Assembly (NCBI GenBank): GCA_003501365.1
Contig: DNPP01000489.1
Location: 11,377-26,726 of the forward strand
From: Bacillota bacterium
GTDB lineage: Bacteria > Bacillota > UBA4882 > UBA8346
Reading direction: 5' to 3'
Length of the DNA stretch: 15,350 nucleotides
In this document: positions 7,247-14,670 of the stretch, piece by piece
Layout: each line of letters begins with the position of its first letter
Position numbering within the stretch: the first letter of the stretch is position 1
Program-made: the position numbers and the translations under genes
Notes under the pieces: generated by a model
Told to the model about the DNA's origin: nothing
What the model saw: only the letters and a program-made list of their open reading frames with translations
Databases searched by the model: none

Positions 7247-7647
7247 AGCCAAAAAGAAAAAGGGGCTGTCTCAGAAATAGAATTCTGTGGCGGCTCCTTG
7301 AAAAATCGAGACGAAAGAACCCGGAGCCGCTGCTCCAAGTTGATTGGCTGATGCTGACGATTTGGTCTTCGACCCGATGCAATGCGCAATCAGTTACCCT
7401 AACTGACGGTGGTACCTTCAGTAACTTTACATTTCTTGAGATATAGTGCCGGAGGCTGGAAAAGTCACTCATGAGTATCATTTGATTTTATAAATGTTTT
7501 TAGGGCTGTCGTAAGGTTTAACCTAGGGTTTTTCGTGGCTATGCTTTTATTGAGAACACTCAATCCACGGGAAATGGCGTTTTTCACTCAGTATTGATGT
7601 GGCCTTATAGCGAGGTTTATATTTGGTAACAATAATAAACTCTGATT
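7247..7647. other. Convergent intergenic region with inverted repeats and possible insertion-sequence debris
   Basis: About 400 bp without a credible gene between two convergent genes. GGGGCTGTCTCAG at 7262-7274 resembles the terminal repeat of IS1182-type elements, but no matching second end or transposase remnant was found. Inverted repeats: GCGGCTCC 7290-7297 with GGAGCCGC 7323-7330, CAGTTA 7391-7396 with TAACTG 7400-7405, AGGTT 7514-7518 with AACCT 7520-7524, and the compound hairpin at 7531-7574. No clear bidirectional terminator with a T tract was seen. Confidence 0.45.
7531..7574. repeat. Compound inverted repeat in the convergent junction
   Basis: ATTGAG (7549-7554) and CTCAAT (7559-7564) form a perfect stem with an AACA loop. 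It is enclosed by CGTGG (7534-7538) and CCACG (7565-7569), with flanking TTT and AAA that can extend the outer stem. A 10-base one-sided bulge separates the two stems. It could be an insertion-sequence end or an RNA structure. Confidence 0.4.
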
Positions 7648-8811
7648 TTATTCCTTTGCTGAGCTATTTTTTTCAAATTGTAAGATGAGCAAGGCAATCA
7701 TCATCAATAAGGAATAGACGATTAACATCGAAATACTATTTGATAACCGGAGGAGATCCCCCAAAACCCCGATCAGCCAAGGTCCGATCATGCCGCCGAT
7801 TCCGGCAAAGGTAAATAGGAATCCCAAGTATTTTTCAATGTTCGGTTTTTGAATATTGGTAAATGAAGCAGTAATGGTTGGAAATATGATCGAGAAAAAG
7901 AAACCGGTAACCGGTAGAAAAAAGCCTAATTGACTTGGCCCGTAAATTCCCAATGCCAGACTGAGGATGGCCCCAGACGCTGCCCAGAATAAAATCGGTA
8001 AATGTCCGATTTTATCCACGATGACACTGCCCAATATTCTGCCGCCGGTTATTAAGCCGAAATAAATCGATAATGAAATAGAGCTATAAAACAATGGTTG
8101 GCCTTTAATTTTATATAGATATTCAACAATCCAAGAGGCCAGCCCGATTTCAGCCGCGACATAACAACCGATAGCCACATAGTACCAGCACATTTCGGGA
8201 TAGAAAGCGGATTTCGCCAACGTAAAAATAGGGTCTGCTTTGGTTTTCTCCTGTTTGGGAAATCGAATCAATGTCAAATAAAGGATTATCATAATGATTG
8301 GGATTAGACACAAGGAAAATACGATCCGCCAGGAAATATTGGCTGAGAGCAATGCGCCCGCGTATATCGGTACCAGCATGGACCCCACTCCATGAAACGA
8401 ACCAAGCAAGTTTAAAAACATCCCCTTTTTTTTATTGTGGAGCAATACGATGGCACTATTGCCGGCAATTTCAAGCATGCCGAGGCCTAAACCTAATAAT
8501 AAAAACGCTAATAGCAACACTCCGTAAACCGGTAAACCCGCAGTTAAGCCAATGCCTGAAAACGATAACGCAAAAGCCGCTAATAGAATAGCTTTTAAAC
8601 CGAACTTAAAGATGGCGACACCGGCAATGAGGGTGGCGATAAAAAATCCGATATATTGCAGGCCCAAAACATTGCCCATCAAAGAATAATTGATGCCCAG
8701 TTCCTTGATGATGAAGGGAATAGCGGGGCCCTTCAGGTTATCCAGTGTCCCGAACAAAAAGAAAGCGGCGAAAGTGCCAATCGTAACCAATATTTTTTGA
8801 TTGTTTTTCAT
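7648..8811 (-). CDS. Major facilitator superfamily sugar transporter (FucP/GlcP-like)
   Basis: About 387 residues with roughly twelve hydrophobic segments, in the usual MFS range. The segment LGLGLGMLEIAGNSAIVLL followed by a lysine-rich loop and GMFLNLLGSFHGVGSMLVP is typical of the fucose/glucose:proton symporter branch. I place the start at the ATG complementary to 8809-8811 (MKNNQKILV) because GGAG precedes it by 11 bases. The more upstream ATG at 8856 has no ribosome site. The gene follows the beta-galactosidase by 79 bp on the same strand, so it probably imports the galactoside or exports/imports a product sugar. Substrate specificity cannot be read. Confidence 0.88.
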   Translation of the reverse strand: MKNNQKILVTIGTFAAFFLFGTLDNLKGPAIPFIIKELGINYSLMGNVLGLQYIGFFIATLIAGVAIFKFGLKAILLAAFALSFSGIGLTAGLPVYGVLLLAFLLLGLGLGMLEIAGNSAIVLLHNKKKGMFLNLLGSFHGVGSMLVPIYAGALLSANISWRIVFSLCLIPIIMIILYLTLIRFPKQEKTKADPIFTLAKSAFYPEMCWYYVAIGCYVAAEIGLASWIVEYLYKIKGQPLFYSSISLSIYFGLITGGRILGSVIVDKIGHLPILFWAASGAILSLALGIYGPSQLGFFLPVTGFFFSIIFPTITASFTNIQKPNIEKYLGFLFTFAGIGGMIGPWLIGVLGDLLRLSNSISMLIVYSLLMMIALLILQFEKNSSAKE

Positions 8812-8890
8812 GGTATTTTTAACTCCATTCTGTAACGCTAACTTTAGACAGAACATAAATATTTCAAACGATTTTCAAGCAGTGTTATCA

Positions 8891-10912
8891 TTAGGAGTTG
8901 CATAAAATCGCCGCTTCTTTTGCTTCAAGAGTCAACTGGCCAGTAATGGTCTTTTTTGAGATAAGGTTTTGGTACTGCAAAGAAACAGGTAATGCAACCG
9001 AGACGGGATATTGGTTATGATTGAGCACAAATAAGAATGCTTGTTCACATTGATTTCGAGCTAATACCTCTACCCCGGCGGGGGCTTCAAGCGGAGTCTT
9101 GATTTGGTTTAACTGACAGAGGTGTTTGATGAATTTCTTAAAGAAAGACTGATCCGGTTGAGTGGCCAGATAATAAGCCTTTCCTTTACCAAAATGATTT
9201 TCAGTCAGCGCCGGATATCCTGCATAATAATCCTGGGTGAAATTTGCCAAGCCCTTTGCACCGTGAAGCTTTACAACATCGCACCATAATTCGCAGCGAT
9301 ACTGACTTTCAGCCTCTTCAATTTTTTCGATTAGTTCAATATTGTTCTCCAGATGAGGTTCCAGAGCATCGAATTCCTCGATGCTGATTCCCAACAATGC
9401 TGCCAAAGGCCCCGGATATCCACCCGGAAAAACGCCATCGGTTTCATCGACAATACCACTAAAGAAAGTAGTTATAAACGTGCCGCCGTTTGCCACATAA
9501 TTTTCAAGATTTTCTTTGACTCCTGGTTTTACCATATAAAGCAATGGCGCGATGACTAGTTTATACCGGGTTAAATCGGCATCAACCGGGAGGATATCTA
9601 CGGGAATGTTCAGAGCGAAAAGCGGATTATAAAAATTCCGGATCTGCTCTAAATATTTCAGATTTTCGCTGGGTCTCTGGTCGTATTCGACCGCCCACCA
9701 GTTTTCATAGTCAAACAGAATGGCAACTTCCGATGGGACCCTAGAATCGATGATCTCATTTAAACTGCCTAATTCAGCGCCTAATTTAGAGACTTCCCGG
9801 TAAACCCGGGACTGATCATCTCCGGTGTGAGTTATCATGGCGCTATGGAACTTTTCAGCGCCTTTAAGAGATTGCCGCCATTGGAAGAACATGATCCCAT
9901 CAGCCCCATGAGCCATGGCCTGATAACTCCAGAGAGGCATTACTCCGGGACGCTTGTTGGTGTTGGTCGGCCGCCAGTTGACATTGTTGGTGGCCTGTTC
10001 CATCAGAATGAAAGGTTGACCTTTTTTTAAACCGCGCATTAAATCGTGGTTAAAAGCAGCCCAACTGGGATGGTAATTGGGTTCCGGATTGGGATAACTG
10101 TCCCAGGAGACTACATCTATATGTTTGGCCCACTCAAAATAATTCAGCGGTTTAAAGTCGCCCATGAAATTAGTGGTGACCGGAATATCCGGGGTGATTG
10201 ACTTCAGGATGCCGTACTCACCCAGGTAACAATCGAGCAGACTATCCGACATAAACCGTCTATAATCCAGAACTTGGCTGGGGTTTGGGAAAGTGGAGGT
10301 GGCTCTGGGCGGGATGATCTCCGACCAATCATAATAATGTTGGCTCCAAAAGTTAGTGCCCCAGGCTTCATTTACCTTTTCAACGGTTTCATATTTTTTC
10401 TGCAGCCAACTTCGGAATGCTTGGGCGCAGTTTTCACAGTAACAGCTTTGAATATGGCAGGCATATTCATTATTGATATGCCACATGGCCAGCGCTGAAT
10501 GATTTTTATAACGCTCGGCCAGACTCCGGACTAATTGTTGCCCTAAACGTCTGTAAGTAGGGCTGTTGGGGCAATATGACTGGCGAGAGCCGTAACTGAT
10601 TTTATTTACTTTTACATCAACCGGTAAGACATCCGAGTATTGTGATAACCAGGCCGGTTGGGCCGCGGTTGCGGTAGCCAAGTCGGCGTAAATGTGATTT
10701 TCCGCTAACAAATTGAGCAAGCGATCCAGCCATTCAAAATTATAGGTTTCTTCATTGGGTTGCAATAAAGCCCAACTGAAGATGCCGATACTAACCAGAT
10801 TGACTCCGGCCTGTTTCATGAGTTTCATGTCTTCCAGCCATAGATTCTCCGGCCACTGTTCGGGGTTGTAATCACCGCCGTAAAGAATTTTGGGCAATTT
10901 GGAACTAATCAT
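8891..10912 (-). CDS. Beta-galactosidase, glycoside hydrolase family 42
   Basis: The 673-residue protein matches full-length GH42 (about 650-690). The TIM barrel opens with ILYGGDYNPEQW at 9-20. The acid/base Glu149 is in WHINNEYACH (144-153), and the nucleophile Glu305 is in FILMEQATNN (301-310). The four zinc cysteines seen in some GH42 enzymes are all present: Cys114, Cys157, Cys159 and Cys162 (CYCENC). A trimerisation-type domain and a small beta domain follow. No signal peptide is present, so it acts in the cytosol on imported beta-galactosides or galacto-oligosaccharides. GGGAGG six bases before ATG sets the start. It is followed by the MFS transporter. It appears intact. Confidence 0.97.
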   Translation of the reverse strand: MISSKLPKILYGGDYNPEQWPENLWLEDMKLMKQAGVNLVSIGIFSWALLQPNEETYNFEWLDRLLNLLAENHIYADLATATAAQPAWLSQYSDVLPVDVKVNKISYGSRQSYCPNSPTYRRLGQQLVRSLAERYKNHSALAMWHINNEYACHIQSCYCENCAQAFRSWLQKKYETVEKVNEAWGTNFWSQHYYDWSEIIPPRATSTFPNPSQVLDYRRFMSDSLLDCYLGEYGILKSITPDIPVTTNFMGDFKPLNYFEWAKHIDVVSWDSYPNPEPNYHPSWAAFNHDLMRGLKKGQPFILMEQATNNVNWRPTNTNKRPGVMPLWSYQAMAHGADGIMFFQWRQSLKGAEKFHSAMITHTGDDQSRVYREVSKLGAELGSLNEIIDSRVPSEVAILFDYENWWAVEYDQRPSENLKYLEQIRNFYNPLFALNIPVDILPVDADLTRYKLVIAPLLYMVKPGVKENLENYVANGGTFITTFFSGIVDETDGVFPGGYPGPLAALLGISIEEFDALEPHLENNIELIEKIEEAESQYRCELWCDVVKLHGAKGLANFTQDYYAGYPALTENHFGKGKAYYLATQPDQSFFKKFIKHLCQLNQIKTPLEAPAGVEVLARNQCEQAFLFVLNHNQYPVSVALPVSLQYQNLISKKTITGQLTLEAKEAAILCNS

Positions 10913-11095
10913 CGGAATCCTCCCTTGAAAAATTTGAGAATTATCTTCTTAGTGCCTCCGTGATCAATGAAATTCAGCCACAGAGACACAGAGAATATAT
11001 AATTTCATTTAACGATTCTTAAAAACAGGGCCAAAGCCTTGAATATTCCCATAATGCAAGATTGAATCATTTAAAAATTGAAGTATTGCTTGTTT
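10913..11095. other. Intergenic region upstream of the beta-galactosidase
   Basis: 183 bp with no gene. It contains the beta-galactosidase ribosome site next to 10912 and the REP-like hairpin at 10948-10993. I could not find a convincing promoter for the minus strand. Confidence 0.4.
10948..10993. repeat. REP-like imperfect inverted repeat (CACAGAGACACAGAG type)
   Basis: CTTAGTGCCTCCGTG at 10948-10962 and CACAGAGACACAGAG at 10979-10993 form an imperfect 15-base inverted repeat (11 of 15 pairs, more with G-U) with a 16-base loop. Sequences of this CTCTGTG/CACAGAG kind recur as dispersed intergenic repeats in various environmental bacteria (from memory). Only one copy is in this window. Confidence 0.55.
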
Positions 11096-11551
11096 TTATA
11101 TATGTGCATTATTTATGATTAGAAATACTCCGCTGGTGACCAACAAGACTAAAATGGCTTTTCGGATCTGCTCTTCACTGAGACGCATATCAATCTTGGT
11201 GCTTAACCACATGCCGAGAATAGCCGCGGGAAACAGCAATAACGAAAACCTTATAATTTGCCAGGATAGAATCCCGCGCCACCCATAACCAATACAACGA
11301 AAAACATTATCAACGATAAAAACGAAACATAAATTACCCCGGTAGTCGCTGCGGTTTTCGGCATACCGGTCAATGCCTGCGGCTAGCAACGCGCCGATTC
11401 CGAAAAGTCCCATTAAAACCCCGGAGACGATTCCATTGAACCAAAATATTCCCAGATAAGATCTCCGCTGGAATGTTGCAGTTTTGCTGGTTAGCATTTG
11501 AGACATTTTAAGTATATTCATATTATATAACCGATACAAACAACCATTCAA
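11096..11551 (-). pseudogene. C-terminal remnant of a TauE/SafE-family membrane permease
   Basis: At most 151 codons are open, against about 250 for the family. From about residue 35 the sequence reads NGIVSGVLMGLFGIGALLAA, IDRYAENRSDYRGNL, CIGYGWRGILSWQIIRF, LLLFPAAILGMWLSTKIDMRLSEEQIRKAI and a final helix. This is the second half of the TauE/SafE fold, with its Gly-rich helix and KI-D-x-R-LSE motif. The first half is missing, and the first 30 codons do not look like it. The longest start is a TTG and no good ribosome site is seen. Intact homologues export sulfite or other anions. I judge it a 5'-deleted pseudogene; a working half-size protein is possible but less likely. Confidence 0.75.
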
Positions 11552-11597
11552 TCCAATGATATGAAGGTAAATACCAAAATATTAAGAAAGCCACCAT

Positions 11598-12692
11598 TTA
11601 CCATGAATTATTTCCTCTGTCCCAACGGATGTCGCCATACTCCTTTGCGGCTTCAATAAATGCCAGTAAATTTTCTAAAGGCACTTCCGGTTCAACGACA
11701 TGGGTGGGTGATAAAAAGTATCCTCCACCCTTGCCTACTTCCTGGATAAGCCGTTTACAAGTTTGCCTAACTTCATCCGGAGTCCCAAAAGGCAGGGTGG
11801 TTTGAGTTCCAAGCCCTCCCCAAAATGAAAGCTTGTTTCCATAAAGTCTTTTCATTTCAAAGGGATCCATACATTCCGGCTGGATGGGATTGAGAATATC
11901 GATTCCGATTTCAATAATTTCCGGGATAACCTTCTGCATATTTCCATCTCCGTGATAAAACACCAGAATGTCAGGTTTCGTATTTTTAGCGGCTGCAACG
12001 ACCTGGGCAAGTCTTGGTTTTATTAATGTTCTCCAGAGTTCGGGACTGATCATCATATTAAGTTGAGTGGCAATATCGTCACCTAACTGCAGAATATCAA
12101 AACCGGCGGTTGCATATTTTTCAGCCATACCGATTCTGATTTCGGCTATCTTATCTAACAAATTTACAGCAAAATCAGGATTCGTCATCATATCCACCAT
12201 AAAGGTATCCATTCCTCTTAAATACCAAGCAGTTTCGAATAGGGTCATTTGCATAGGCGCAACAGCGATTAAATCCTTGTTCACAAGCCCTTTGACTTTA
12301 TCGGCAACCCCATCCCACCGATATGCCGCATTGAAATCTGGGAAGGGATATTCTTCAATTTCGGTGACCGACTGAAAATCCGCCATTGGGTGAAGCATTT
12401 CCTGGAAATGTTCGATTGAACCGGATTTTGCCATGACTCCCCATTCCGGTGCCCAGTTCAACGGATTAATATCGAAAGGCACATGGTGATAGAACTTGGA
12501 AAAGTCGGGTTTCTTTTGGGTGGGATTTAGTTCGATATAACGGATTGGGAAGTTGTAATAATCCTGGTAATTTGAAGTACCAATCACTGTTTTCAATTTT
12601 TTAACTATCGATGGGCAGGCACAGAATTCAAAGGGTACCCATTCGGGATGCTCTCTTCGTAATGCCTGTAATACATTTTCTCTATTCGTCAT
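11598..12692 (-). CDS. Uroporphyrinogen decarboxylase-like protein (UROD/MtaA superfamily), function unknown
   Basis: The 364-residue product has the UROD-superfamily layout: NRENVLQALRREHPEWVPFEF at the start, ILQLGDDIATQ at 200-210, FYHGDGNMQKVIPEIIEIGIDILNPIQP at 245-272, GGLGTQTTLPFGTPDEV at 292-308 and a late GGGYFLSPTH. Methyltransferase members (MtaA/MtbA) bind zinc through an H-x-C pair, but here it reads H-G-D-G at 247-250, so the cysteine is absent. Heme-pathway genes are not nearby, so true HemE is unlikely. The start is ATG at 12692, with GAGGAGG nine bases upstream; a TTG at 12710 is an unlikely alternative. It is divergent from an AraC regulator and upstream of the beta-galactosidase. 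That suggests a sugar-linked role, but the reaction is unknown. Confidence 0.85.
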   Translation of the reverse strand: MTNRENVLQALRREHPEWVPFEFCACPSIVKKLKTVIGTSNYQDYYNFPIRYIELNPTQKKPDFSKFYHHVPFDINPLNWAPEWGVMAKSGSIEHFQEMLHPMADFQSVTEIEEYPFPDFNAAYRWDGVADKVKGLVNKDLIAVAPMQMTLFETAWYLRGMDTFMVDMMTNPDFAVNLLDKIAEIRIGMAEKYATAGFDILQLGDDIATQLNMMISPELWRTLIKPRLAQVVAAAKNTKPDILVFYHGDGNMQKVIPEIIEIGIDILNPIQPECMDPFEMKRLYGNKLSFWGGLGTQTTLPFGTPDEVRQTCKRLIQEVGKGGGYFLSPTHVVEPEVPLENLLAFIEAAKEYGDIRWDRGNNSW

Positions 12693-12722
12693 AACATCTT
12701 TCCTCCTCAATAATACCGGATA

Positions 12723-12750
12723 AATTTATTTTACCTTAAAGAATCTTCAA
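12723..12750 (-). promoter_or_regulatory. Candidate promoter for the UroD-like gene
   Basis: On the minus strand TTGAAG (12750-12745) and TAAATT (12728-12723) are spaced by 16 bases, 4/6 matches each. The site is about 30 bp before the start codon at 12692. Weak, but the only reasonable candidate in the divergent region. Confidence 0.3.
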
Positions 12751-12787
12751 TGAAATAGATAAAAGGAATAAATGGGTAGATTTTTGT

Positions 12788-12816
12788 TCGATTTTTTAAT
12801 AAAATCAAAGTATAAA
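12788..12816 (+). promoter_or_regulatory. Candidate promoter for the first AraC-family gene
   Basis: TATAAA at 12811-12816 is a good -10 box 22 bp before ATG 12839. A poor -35 (TCGATT at 12788-12793) lies 17 bases upstream. A weak -35 fits a regulated promoter. Confidence 0.3.
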
Positions 12817-12838
12817 TTTTGGGATTCAAGAGGACTGG

Positions 12839-13699
12839 ATGTTTAGTAAATACGTTTCCAACGTAATTAAACAAGTATCATATAATTCATTGGTTGGGCT
12901 TTATCCAAAGTGGACTGGATTTTTAAAAGCTACTCCCGAATATGAATGCAAACCAAGGATCCTGGATGACTATTATCTGCTCTATGTTTCATCCGGGAAG
13001 GGAGTATTCAGGTGTAATCAAAAAGAATATGATATCTGTGAAGGTAGCATATTTTTCCTTTTCCCTGGGGTTATTCATTCATATGAAACCGATGGAGAAG
13101 ATCTTATGGAGCAATGGTGGATTGGCTTTAATGGTCCTGCAGTTCAAAACGTCCTTCAAGAATTAGGCATCAATCCGGATCTGCCTGTAATATACGGCTT
13201 ACAAAATAACGAAATTGCAATTGAAATAAGGAATATTGTCAGTAAATATACTGAACCGGTGTCTTATGATTTTTTCAAGGCTTGCGGAAGCTTGTATAAA
13301 ATATTCGGGATCCTTTTACATGAGGGTCCATCCAATCCGGTAGCCGGGGAGAGTGAAGGTGGTTATTCCAAAACCATTCAAAAAGCAATCCATTATATTG
13401 AAGCCAATTATCCACATTGTATAACGATTCATCAAATTGCGAAGGATTGCTGTTTAAGCCGGCCTCATTTTTCTACGAAGTTTAAAACGGAAACCGGAAT
13501 GTCGCCCTCCCACTATTTATCCGCCGTCCGTCTGAGTCATGCCAAAAATTACTTGGCTAATTCAAATATGTCCGTGATGGAGATATCTTACTCGGTAGGT
13601 TTTGACGATACCCATTATTTCTCAAGATTTTTTAAAAAATGTGAGGGGTTAACACCAAGTGAATTTAGGATTCGTGTAAACTCAATTACAACCGGATAA
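12839..13699 (+). CDS. AraC-family transcriptional regulator with cupin sensor domain
   Basis: The 286-residue protein has an AraC-type N-terminal cupin over about residues 15-100 (LLYVSSGKGVFRCNQKEYDICEGSIFFLFPGVIH, then WWIGFNGP). A two-helix-turn-helix AraC domain spans about 178-280 (ITIHQIAKDCCLSRPHFSTKFKTETG and MEISYSVGFDDTHYFSRFFKKCEGLTPSEFR). This layout is standard for one-component sugar sensors. It is divergent from the UroD-like gene, with 146 bp between their start codons, so it most likely controls that gene and perhaps the beta-galactosidase and transporter beyond it. Its inducer is unknown. Confidence 0.93.
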   Translation: MFSKYVSNVIKQVSYNSLVGLYPKWTGFLKATPEYECKPRILDDYYLLYVSSGKGVFRCNQKEYDICEGSIFFLFPGVIHSYETDGEDLMEQWWIGFNGPAVQNVLQELGINPDLPVIYGLQNNEIAIEIRNIVSKYTEPVSYDFFKACGSLYKIFGILLHEGPSNPVAGESEGGYSKTIQKAIHYIEANYPHCITIHQIAKDCCLSRPHFSTKFKTETGMSPSHYLSAVRLSHAKNYLANSNMSVMEISYSVGFDDTHYFSRFFKKCEGLTPSEFRIRVNSITTG

Positions 13700-13818
13700 A
13701 AGTCGGAGTTGAGACCATCAGTTGGGTAGTCAATAAAATACAACTATAGGTATACATGGAAAAAAGTTTTAAACCACTCATTATGAAAGGTATCAAAGTA
13801 CTAAGGAGTATGACTTCT

Positions 13819-14646
13819 ATGAGTAATATGATTTTTACGATTGTTACTGAAACTGAAAAGAAGCTGCCGCTTTATTTAACAGGAGTTGGTTGCCATTACC
13901 GGCAGGAGCATGTGAAACGCCCAGAAGGCTATCCGAGTTTTCAGTGGATTCAATGTCATAATGGGGAAGGGGAATTAACAGTTGGGGGGCATAATTACCC
14001 GATCCGGCCACAACAGGGTATGCTTCTATATCCCAATGTTGCCCATGAGTATTATGAAACAAAAGAACCTTGGGAGGTAGATTGGATAGGATTTCATGGT
14101 TATATGGTTGAAGATTTGGTTAATGGTCTAGGCTTTAAGCGTTCGGAAGTCTTTTATACTATCAATGGGGAGATTGTATTATCTAAGATGCGGCGCGCAC
14201 TTAAGGTGGCCCAATCGAATGACCATTTTAAGGGGTTTGAATGTTCGGGTATAGTTTACAATTTGTTATTAGATTTATTCAAGTATGCTTCCCGCAATAT
14301 TGATGACTCAATCTTGCAACAACATTTAAGACTGCAGCCGGTATTTGATTACATTGAAGCGAATTATTTTCGGGTGATTACTTTGGAAGACTTGGCGAAT
14401 ACCGTTCATGTTACACCTCAGCATTTATGTTTATTGTTTAAAAATATCGCTAAAAGTAGACCGTTTGAGCACTTAAATCATGTCCGTATTAATAAAAGCA
14501 AGGATTTGATGTTTGAGAGGCGGGAATTAGAGATTAAGACCATCGCCGAAATGGTGGGATTTGATAATGTAAGTTATTTTTGTGCCGTATTTAAACAAAT
14601 TGAAGGAATAAGCCCGGGGCAATTCCGGAAATTACATGGGATTTAA
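13819..14646 (+). CDS. Second AraC-family transcriptional regulator
   Basis: I place the start at ATG 13819 because AAGGAG lies at 13803-13808, ten bases upstream. The frame is open back to an ATG at 13756 without a good ribosome site, and an ATG at 13810 is too close to the AAGGAG. From 13819 the protein is 275 residues. A cupin-like sensor domain (FQWIQCHNGEGELTVGGHNY, GMLLYPNVAHEYYETKEPWEVDWIGFHG) is followed by the AraC double helix-turn-helix at about 173-275, ending IKTIAEMVGFDNVSYFCAVFKQIEGISPGQFRKL. It is similar in design to the preceding regulator but clearly diverged from it. It is 25 bp from the sensor kinase, so these genes may form one regulatory operon. Confidence 0.92.
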   Translation: MSNMIFTIVTETEKKLPLYLTGVGCHYRQEHVKRPEGYPSFQWIQCHNGEGELTVGGHNYPIRPQQGMLLYPNVAHEYYETKEPWEVDWIGFHGYMVEDLVNGLGFKRSEVFYTINGEIVLSKMRRALKVAQSNDHFKGFECSGIVYNLLLDLFKYASRNIDDSILQQHLRLQPVFDYIEANYFRVITLEDLANTVHVTPQHLCLLFKNIAKSRPFEHLNHVRINKSKDLMFERRELEIKTIAEMVGFDNVSYFCAVFKQIEGISPGQFRKLHGI

Positions 14647-14670
14647 TTTTTGAATGGAAAAGAGGATGCC

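Noticed and set aside
7092..7481. Minus-strand frame of 129 codons with HPGEM near its end
   Set aside because: Most of it is antisense to the end of the PLP enzyme gene or lies in the repeat-rich gap; no ribosome site or family features.
8857..8890. CcpA cre-like site between the beta-galactosidase and MFS genes (TTTCAAACGATTTTCAA)
   Set aside because: The central CG is off register with the cre consensus and several fixed positions mismatch.
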